NCBI RefSeq assembly: GCF_003315615.1
Contig: NZ_PDCH01000016.1
Span: 1 to 35,849 of the forward strand
Direction of reading: 5' to 3'
Length of the DNA: 35,849 nucleotides
From: Bifidobacterium xylocopae
GTDB lineage: Bacteria; Actinomycetota; Actinomycetes; Actinomycetales; Bifidobacteriaceae
Position 1 is the stretch's first letter; the number at the start of each line of letters is the position of its first letter. The notes beneath the pieces were generated by a model, which searched no databases, was not told where the DNA came from, and worked only from the letters and a program-made list of their open reading frames with translations. The position numbers and the translations under genes were made by a program. Below, piece by piece: positions 30,385-35,849 of the stretch.

Positions 30385-31985
30385 GCGCCGCTAGCCTGCC
30401 CATCGAGACCATGATTAGCAGCGCCGTCAGGCTTTGCCGACTTGTCGACGGCCGACGCAGACTGGACCGAAGACCCGGACTCATGTGAGGATGCTCCCTG
30501 AGGAGGTGCGCTATCTGCGCCATCAGAGGAGTCAGCAACAGATTGGCGTACCGCTCCTGCAGCGACCTTCACACCCTGCACCCCAGCTTCGACTGCCACT
30601 CCCACCGGCCCGGCAGCAGCACCAGCGCCAGCCGCCGATGATGCTCCTGCTGAAGTGCCGGCAGAAGCAGTACCAGCAGATTGTACGGTCATTGGAGAGC
30701 CACTCTGGGACGGGGCACCTGCAGACGAACCGGAAGGGCCTGCCGAAGTGCCGGCGGAAGACCCTGAGGTTGTGGAAGCAGAAGAAGATCCAGCCCCCCG
30801 AGACAGCATCATTGCGCCAGTAGGGAGGGCCGCTGACATCATGCCACCCGCCGCCGAACCACCGCCGCTTGATATAGCGGCAACAGCGGGGACAGCAAAT
30901 TTCATGAGCCCGGGTAAGGCCACTATCGCCATCACCATGAAAGCGAAACCAACCAACACCCCCGATACGCCGCCCTCCTGGGTTCCGAAAGCGTTACCGC
31001 CAATCATTTTGAAACATATCGCATAGATGATGGAAGCCACCGGCTTATACAAGATGAACGCTGCTAGCCAACCCAAAGACCGTTGGAACCATTGCTTGCC
31101 CCAAGCAGAGTTCGTGTTGGCAGACGTTAAAGGCAGCACGCCCATCATCAACACGAGTAAGCCCGAACGGATAATCATAGCCACCATCTGCACCAGTTCA
31201 GCCACCAAACATAAGATGCCGACCAGAGCCACCATGATGGGCCCGCCGGGCATGACCGTGGAAAAAATTAACGCCTTACTTAACGAAGTACCGAAATCCG
31301 TGTCCGCCGCCGCTCCAAGAATCCACGATGAAAAACTGTCGCCTACAGTCAGCAAGGTGCTGCAGATAGGTGCTCCGGCTCCGGCGACGATAACCAAGGT
31401 AAGAATCGACTTAACCGTGTCACGTCCCTCTTCAGCCCGCTCAAACCACATCATCCTTCCCACGCCAAGCAGGACTGAAAGCACGGCTGCCACTTGCATA
31501 TACCACCACAAATGAGATTGGATCATGGCTACGGCACCGCCCACTCCCGTGGGCCCGCCGGCAATCGCCGAGCTGACCAATCCTGCAGCAGCAGAAATGA
31601 CCACCACGCCGACCAGTACCATGCCCACCTTGCCTAGGCCTGCTGTAGCATCTCCATGCCTGGCTTTGATCACAAAACGAAGGGCAGCCAAGATGAGAGC
31701 AACCACCGCTATGACATAGCAAACCCATTTGGCATAACCTAAAATGGTCACTACTCCTGAGGTGTCTTGTGGGATGGCCATACTCTCACCGTTGCCGGAG
31801 ATATCAGGCGTCGGGATAGACATCCACATCGTCGAAAATTCCTTAGCCGCCTCAGCTACCGCATCGCTGATGAGCTGAGCGAGAATGTTGAAAATTGAAT
31901 CCATGATTTTCCCTAGCCCGCTGGCAATCAGGTTCATCGGATTCAAAGAGGAGAGTTGATCACCCAGATCATCGAGCCAACTCAT
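30381..31985 (-). CDS. VirB6/TrbL-like polytopic channel protein
   Basis: 534 residues. The N-terminal 55 residues include an amphipathic helix; about eight membrane helices span 75-370; the C-terminal 160 residues are low-complexity (Ser, Ala, Gly, Thr) and probably disordered. The plan is that of VirB6/TrbL, which builds the inner-membrane channel. The first two helices (SGVVTILGYAKW...KARHGD...GKVGMVLVGVVVISA) closely resemble the separate 106-residue protein at 32686-33006. Start at 31985 overlaps the lipoprotein stop (TGATG), preferred to a longer frame. Confidence 0.85.
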   Translation of the reverse strand: MSWLDDLGDQLSSLNPMNLIASGLGKIMDSIFNILAQLISDAVAEAAKEFSTMWMSIPTPDISGNGESMAIPQDTSGVVTILGYAKWVCYVIAVVALILAALRFVIKARHGDATAGLGKVGMVLVGVVVISAAAGLVSSAIAGGPTGVGGAVAMIQSHLWWYMQVAAVLSVLLGVGRMMWFERAEEGRDTVKSILTLVIVAGAGAPICSTLLTVGDSFSSWILGAAADTDFGTSLSKALIFSTVMPGGPIMVALVGILCLVAELVQMVAMIIRSGLLVLMMGVLPLTSANTNSAWGKQWFQRSLGWLAAFILYKPVASIIYAICFKMIGGNAFGTQEGGVSGVLVGFAFMVMAIVALPGLMKFAVPAVAAISSGGGSAAGGMMSAALPTGAMMLSRGAGSSSASTTSGSSAGTSAGPSGSSAGAPSQSGSPMTVQSAGTASAGTSAGASSAAGAGAAAGPVGVAVEAGVQGVKVAAGAVRQSVADSSDGADSAPPQGASSHESGSSVQSASAVDKSAKPDGAANHGLDGQASGA

Positions 31986-32689
31986 CAGTCCTGCTCTTTC
32001 CATTCCGTATATCCAGCGAAACTCGACAGAATACTGGACGATACAGGCTGGGTCTGTTCGGATCTCAATTTCCAATCGCCCTGGCTCCAGGTGAGACGGT
32101 AGACAATCGATAAGTTGACAGCGCTACCATTCATCGACCCTTGATAGGCTAAATCAATGGTGGCTTGCCTGCTGTCGGCCTCCAGCACCCGGTACCCGTA
32201 AATAACAGCCCTTGCACCGTCATTATGGCCTCCAGTGCTTCCACCAGAGCGCAACCGTTGCTGAATATGCTCATATTCGGGACCTGGGCCAAACAATTTA
32301 ATCGCCGATGCCGGTGTCGTGAGAATAGACTGATCAGTCATCAACGCCGCTATGTTGGCAGCAGCAACAAGTGCCCCGGATTGACTATGCGCGTAGCATC
32401 GGCGAAACCCATCAGCATCAGTACGGAAAGGGCCGGCAGATTCGGCGATAGGGTACGGCCATAATGTCTGCTGCTGGTAGCGCCAATGCGTTCCAGAATC
32501 AACATGCACGCTGCTGGCATCCCACGGTTTATCTTCGCAACGGGCCTCTGTTTCGCGAGATGCTTGCGGGGTGGGGGCCTTAATCGACGCTGAACCCCCC
32601 GGTTGAGATACTTGACCGCATGCGCCCAATGAAGTAATTAGCGCTGCTAACACTGCCAGCAGGAGGCATTGAGTACGCAATCCCATCAT
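31985..32689 (-). CDS. Transfer-operon lipoprotein, DUF8175-like
   Basis: 234 residues with a lipoprotein signal peptide: hydrophobic 8-20, lipobox LGAC with Cys24. The outside domain has GPFRTDADGFRRCYAHSQSGALVAAANIAALM, the pattern G.....G...CY.H...GA..AA.N seen in actinobacterial conjugation proteins of the DUF8175 type. It is thought to be part of the channel outside the membrane. Four-base overlap with the gene before and one-base overlap with the next indicate coupled translation. Confidence 0.8.
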   Translation of the reverse strand: MMGLRTQCLLLAVLAALITSLGACGQVSQPGGSASIKAPTPQASRETEARCEDKPWDASSVHVDSGTHWRYQQQTLWPYPIAESAGPFRTDADGFRRCYAHSQSGALVAAANIAALMTDQSILTTPASAIKLFGPGPEYEHIQQRLRSGGSTGGHNDGARAVIYGYRVLEADSRQATIDLAYQGSMNGSAVNLSIVYRLTWSQGDWKLRSEQTQPVSSSILSSFAGYTEWKEQD

Positions 32690-33006
32690 TGCCCCGCAAG
32701 AAAACCAACTAGCGTACCTGACGCAGAAACAATGACTGCGCCAATAAGTACGGCACCAATGGCACCAACTCCCTCTCCGCCATCACCACGGCGTGATTTC
32801 CAGCTAAAGTATAGGCCTGTAATAATCAGCATGACCACCAGTGCTGCCAAAGCGGCCCATTTGGCCCAACCTACGATAGTGATGAGTCCCTGAGTGCCAG
32901 GGGGTTGTACGGGAGCGGGGTTCGGCACATCAGCCAATATCTGTGCTGCAGATGCGACCACACCTTGCCTCATCATGCTCAGTGCCTGTGCGGTTCCTAT
33001 AGTCAT
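32686..33006 (-). CDS. Two-helix membrane protein, VirB2-like
   Basis: 106 residues. A hydrophilic N-terminus is followed by two membrane helices (about 49-68 and 82-104) joined by a basic loop (KSRRGDGGEG). This size and plan fits VirB2-type pilin subunits, though no obvious signal-peptidase site is seen. The region GLITIVGWAKW...GAIGAVLIGAVIVSASGTLVGF is clearly similar to the N-terminal helices of the VirB6-like protein two genes downstream. It overlaps both neighbours by 4 bases. Confidence 0.75.
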   Translation of the reverse strand: MTIGTAQALSMMRQGVVASAAQILADVPNPAPVQPPGTQGLITIVGWAKWAALAALVVMLIITGLYFSWKSRRGDGGEGVGAIGAVLIGAVIVSASGTLVGFLAGQ

Positions 33007-33623
33007 TGGCGTACCCCCTGTGTGCTGATCGGCAAGTCCAGCAGATGATGAAGAGTCGAAACTTGTTCCTCAAATAATCCTGGTCGCACATCACCTGTGG
33101 TAACGGGGGTGGTTCTGAGCTGTCGTTGATAAGGGAAATCAACTACAGTTGGGGCAAGAGATGCGACCAACCGTCGGCGTTGTTTAAGACTTGACGTAAG
33201 TCGTGCAGGAGAGTCAGATACTAACGCTAAAGCCACAACTCGCGCTGCACCAGCATAACCGGCCATCACCTGTTGTAACGCCAGGCGACCACGTTCAAGC
33301 CCGGCAGCATCAGTCCTGCAGCACACAATGACTTGTGATTCTGCGGGGAATGCATGGTTGGCAGCTTCCCAGGTAGGATCCAAAGCTGCCAGCGTGCTCT
33401 CCCCTGCACCACCGTGAGCACCCACAATCCATATACGGTTCGCCTCCCACGGCTCCACTACCGGAAGCATGTGTTCTGGCACAGGAATACCTGACCTGGT
33501 GAATGCCGGTTGGATCGGTTGCCGTGGTGGTAATGCCACGTTCGGCACCGCTTGATCTTTTACGGTGGGGAAAGCGTCGATTGATGGTGCCTCGTCCACC
33601 CAAGGATTCTTGTCGGTGAGCAT
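33003..33623 (-). CDS. DUF6668-like P-loop-related protein, first gene of the type IV secretion operon
   Basis: 206 residues. A Pro-rich N-terminal 60 residues precedes IWIVGAHGGAGESTLAAL, which copies a ParA/MinD Walker A but has Glu where the catalytic Lys should be (GGAGEST, 71-77). VIVCCRTDAAGLERG and VVALALVSDSP fit the next strands of that fold. This variant is characteristic of DUF6668 proteins in actinobacterial conjugation operons, so it is probably a non-hydrolysing scaffold. The ATG at 33623 has AAGGAG 4 bases upstream and is preferred to 33659. Confidence 0.75.
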   Translation of the reverse strand: MLTDKNPWVDEAPSIDAFPTVKDQAVPNVALPPRQPIQPAFTRSGIPVPEHMLPVVEPWEANRIWIVGAHGGAGESTLAALDPTWEAANHAFPAESQVIVCCRTDAAGLERGRLALQQVMAGYAGAARVVALALVSDSPARLTSSLKQRRRLVASLAPTVVDFPYQRQLRTTPVTTGDVRPGLFEEQVSTLHHLLDLPISTQGVRQ

Positions 33624-33641
33624 ATCGCTCCTTTCATGAAA

Positions 33642-33690
33642 GTGACAGTATACTATCACTATTTAGGGGTAAAATGCCAGTATACTGGAC
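33642..33690. promoter_or_regulatory. Divergent promoter with two AGTATACT palindromes
   Basis: GTGACAGTATACTATCAC (33642-33659, one mismatch) and the perfect CCAGTATACTGG (33677-33688) lie 32 bases apart, about three helical turns, between the two divergent transfer operons. A repressor bound here could hold both operons off. The same AGTATACTGGAC string stands before the HTH gene at 5665. Confidence 0.6.
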
Positions 33691-33719
33691 TTTTTGGAAA
33701 AATGGGAGGTGATATTGAC

Positions 33720-34784
33720 GTGCAAGAAACTTCGCACGAAGCAACCTTGGGTAAGACAGCAGTCATTGCCGTTGCCGCACTGCTGATGCCGATGACATTG
33801 TTCCTATGTCCGCTACTTGCCCTGGCCTTGCTCCTGGGAGGTCAATCGGCACAGGCCACAACAACTGCCGGCCTAACTGGGATCCCTGAGGCTTACGTAG
33901 CTGACGTCCAAAAAGCCGGGAGCATATGCCCCCTGGTGACACCGCAAATTATCGCGGCACAAATAGATACCGAATCCTCATGGAACCCACAAGCCGAAAG
34001 CCCTGCAGGAGCTAAAGGAATCGCACAATTCATGCCATCCACTTGGGCTTCGGTCGGCCAAGATGGGGACGGGGACGGCAAAGCAGACATCACCAACCCT
34101 CATGACTCGATTTGGACTCAGGGCCACTACATGTGTGACCTGGGCTCACAAATCAGCAGCCTCAAACAACAGAATCGAGTCAAGGGAGATACTCTCGAAC
34201 TCACTCTGGCCGCATACAATGCAGGCTTAGGGAGCATCATCCAATATGGGGGAATCCCGCCCTATGCAGAAACCGAATCCTATGTCCGCAAGATTATTGA
34301 CCTCGCCAAGCGCAAATACACGTCATCGGATAGTGGCCGCATAGTTGGCCAACTCCAACCACCTTTAGCGATGCTCAACGCACAACAAATCGATATAGCC
34401 GCTATGGGAATAGCAGCAGCAGCATACGGCGGGCCCAGCGGCTACCCCTACAAACAGTGCACCTGGTGGGCAGCCAGCCGCCGAGCCACGATAGGCAAAC
34501 CAGTTGATGCTCACCTGGGCAATGGCGGCGAATGGGGTGCTTCAGCACGCCGTCTGGGATACAAGACCGGTGACAACCCTCAGCCTGGCGATGTTATCAG
34601 TTTCTCGCCAGGTGTGCTCGGATCCGATAGTTACTACGGGCATGTAGCTGTGGTGGAACAGGTGAATTCAGATGGTTCCATCATCATCAGCGAGTCCGGT
34701 GCCAGCCTGCCGGCACCCATGTTGAGAACACTCACTGCAGCGCAACTGTCATCCAACAAAACCGGCATTACCTTCATCCACTAA
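33720..34784 (+). CDS. Conjugation cell-wall hydrolase: lytic transglycosylase plus CHAP amidase
   Basis: 354 residues. After an N-terminal membrane helix (13-42) comes a lysozyme-like SLT domain (about 58-190) with catalytic Glu85 in IDTESSWNP and GAKGIAQFMPSTW; then a linker, and a CHAP domain (about 235-354) with Cys247 in QCTWWA and His308 in YYGHVAVVE. It cuts both glycan and peptide bonds of the wall so the channel can pass, like VirB1/TcpG proteins. The GTG at 33720 is chosen because the near-perfect ribosome site GGGAGGTGAT ends 6 bases before it; an ATG at 33702 lies upstream of that site. Confidence 0.9.
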   Translation: MQETSHEATLGKTAVIAVAALLMPMTLFLCPLLALALLLGGQSAQATTTAGLTGIPEAYVADVQKAGSICPLVTPQIIAAQIDTESSWNPQAESPAGAKGIAQFMPSTWASVGQDGDGDGKADITNPHDSIWTQGHYMCDLGSQISSLKQQNRVKGDTLELTLAAYNAGLGSIIQYGGIPPYAETESYVRKIIDLAKRKYTSSDSGRIVGQLQPPLAMLNAQQIDIAAMGIAAAAYGGPSGYPYKQCTWWAASRRATIGKPVDAHLGNGGEWGASARRLGYKTGDNPQPGDVISFSPGVLGSDSYYGHVAVVEQVNSDGSIIISESGASLPAPMLRTLTAAQLSSNKTGITFIH

Positions 34785-34800
34785 GCAAAGAGGCAACACA

Positions 34801-35433
34801 TTGAAGCAACGAATCCCAGCATCCGTAACGGCAGTACTGATTACAGTCGCGCTCCTGGCGTCCTGCGGACCGACGCAACATAATGCTCCCCTCCAGACCA
34901 GCACTTCAACCATCAAATCCCAAGAGCCCCCGCATGCTGTATCCCAGCCGCCGGGCATCAGCCTGCCTGACGGCATTACCTGGCTCTCCACTTTGGACAA
35001 TCCGGCAACACTGCATTGGGATGATGCGCCAAGCGTCGCCCGCGCTTATATCAAAGCGTTATACACCTGGGATTCCAAAGTGGACGCATCCGACCAGGCC
35101 TCATGGGTCAGGGCTTCCATATATGCCACGCCAGACCTTCAGCCTTCACTACGCCACTATAACCCAGGCAATTCCCACCCCAGTGCCACTTACACCAACT
35201 CCTGGAAGCACCAGTCTTATACCGCCGTCATCATACTCGACCATACGCGGGAAGGCATCGCTCACGGCAATGCTGACAGCGTGACCATTACCTGGAGGCA
35301 AGATACCTACATGCGTGACGGATTCAAAACCATCAGCACTAGCGGCAGTACTTACGTGGCCTTAGCAAAACATCAGAATACCTGGCAAGTGTCCTCATTC
35401 TCCCCAGCCCTTGAAAGCCCAGACCTCTCATGA
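34801..35433 (+). CDS. Transfer-operon lipoprotein
   Basis: 210 residues with a TTG start (AAAGAGG upstream). Lipobox LLASC with Cys22; then a Ser/Thr/Pro linker and a folded outside domain (about 70-205) of VirB8/TcpC-like size: PSVARAYIKALYTWDSKVD at its start, and VTITWRQDT...GSTYVALAKHQNTWQVSSFSP at its end. VirB8/TcpC domains serve as channel scaffolds; the match here is by general plan only. It follows the wall hydrolase after 16 bases and overlaps the next gene by ATGA. Confidence 0.75.
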   Translation: MKQRIPASVTAVLITVALLASCGPTQHNAPLQTSTSTIKSQEPPHAVSQPPGISLPDGITWLSTLDNPATLHWDDAPSVARAYIKALYTWDSKVDASDQASWVRASIYATPDLQPSLRHYNPGNSHPSATYTNSWKHQSYTAVIILDHTREGIAHGNADSVTITWRQDTYMRDGFKTISTSGSTYVALAKHQNTWQVSSFSPALESPDLS

Positions 35434-35849
35434 AACAAAACGACAAGCGCGATTCAGCCACAGTTATTTTGACCCAGAATTCAGGACGCATCACTTTCCA
35501 CGACAGCACCATCACCCTGACCGGCACCACCCTAGCCACGTTGAGAGCAGAAACGAAAAAGACCCTCAGAAATATGGCCCGGCTCCGCCGCACCTCAATA
35601 CAAGTAGCCGTTAATGATCCAAGCGGACAATGGCACCTCATCATCAGCCCAGATGGCAGCATCCATGAGGAGCCACCACAGGGGCAACCCCACCACGAAA
35701 CAACAGCACAGAAGCAAAACGACCTCACACCTGCAGGGGTTAAAAAAGAGTCACAGCGCCAACCAGTCAAAACCGTTTACGGTAAAACCCTTGTCGGCTT
35801 AGTCGCGGTTGCTATAGTTTTCTTCCTGGTCACAGCCGCAGCAGGTGCC
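35430..35849 (+). CDS. Conjugation-associated single-pass membrane protein, 5' part (continues at position 2)
   Basis: Start of the 385-residue protein whose rest is encoded at 2-865. Residues 1-80 form a beta-rich domain (SATVILTQNSGRITF, then GQWHLIISPDGS); a Gln/His-rich linker and the membrane helix 120-141 follow. The ATG overlaps the stop of the lipoprotein gene. Bases from 35723 repeat positions 1-127, so the coding is cut only by linearisation. Confidence 0.85.
   Translation, partial: MKQNDKRDSATVILTQNSGRITFHDSTITLTGTTLATLRAETKKTLRNMARLRRTSIQVAVNDPSGQWHLIISPDGSIHEEPPQGQPHHETTAQKQNDLTPAGVKKESQRQPVKTVYGKTLVGLVAVAIVFFLVTAAAGA
35723..35849. repeat. Terminal direct repeat, right copy (assembly overlap)
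   Basis: Identical to 1-127. See the left copy; together they show circularity rather than a biological repeat. Confidence 0.93.

Overview
The window is one circular conjugative plasmid of about 35.7 kb. Its first 127 bases (1-127) are identical to its last 127 (35723-35849), and one gene reads in frame across the join, so the true circle is 35,722 bp. The host is probably an actinobacterium of the Bifidobacteriaceae (Bifidobacterium or a relative). Support comes from the actinobacterial-type IV secretion set (SCO6880-like, DUF4913-like, DUF6668-like and DUF8175-like proteins), a DUF4192-like protein, an LAXTG-type wall anchor, clear AGGAGG ribosome sites and moderate GC. No rRNA, tRNA, CRISPR array or intact insertion sequence was seen.

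Layout. (1) 35430-865: the last gene of the rightward transfer operon, spanning the join. (2) 1034-5299 (-): a 1,421-residue cell-wall adhesin with antigen I/II-like modules. (3) 5300-9416: replication and maintenance, with an HTH regulator, RepA, an iteron origin with DnaA boxes, a ParA/ribbon-helix-helix partition pair, and an SSB-like gene that may need a -1 frameshift. (4) 9417-18656: a cargo island. It holds a truncated copy of the transfer-operon gene, a YcaO fragment, a SagB-like dehydrogenase, a serine resolvase with a res-like site, a structured non-coding stretch, an Abi_2/HEPN defence gene, and a leftward operon of a 78-residue peptide plus ABC exporters. (5) 18657-21336: small accessory genes separated by long, highly structured non-coding DNA. 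(6) 21337-25258: mobilization, with a probable oriT, MobC, relaxase and two accessory genes. (7) 25255-33623 (-): the main type IV secretion operon, read leftward with overlapping genes. (8) 33720 onward (+): cell-wall hydrolase, lipoprotein and membrane protein, diverging from operon 7 over a shared palindrome-rich promoter.

How it works together (inference). RepA acts at the iterons, with a possible antisense RNA on its leader. The ParA/RHH pair secures inheritance. The adhesin would bring cells together, the hydrolase would open the wall, and relaxase with MobC would nick oriT. The coupling ATPase would then pass the DNA to the VirB4/SCO6880/VirB6-like channel. Several short motifs recur at promoters across the plasmid (TAGTAGGTAA, AGTATACT and AT-rich TTTATGTA palindromes) and suggest plasmid-wide regulation. 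The most novel-looking items are a two-copy structured RNA-like motif whose flanking hairpins differ in sequence but not in form, the aromatic-tailed 78-residue peptide with its exporters, the slippery heptamer in the SSB-like gene, and the beheaded YcaO/SagB cluster. All calls come from reading the sequence; no database search was run.
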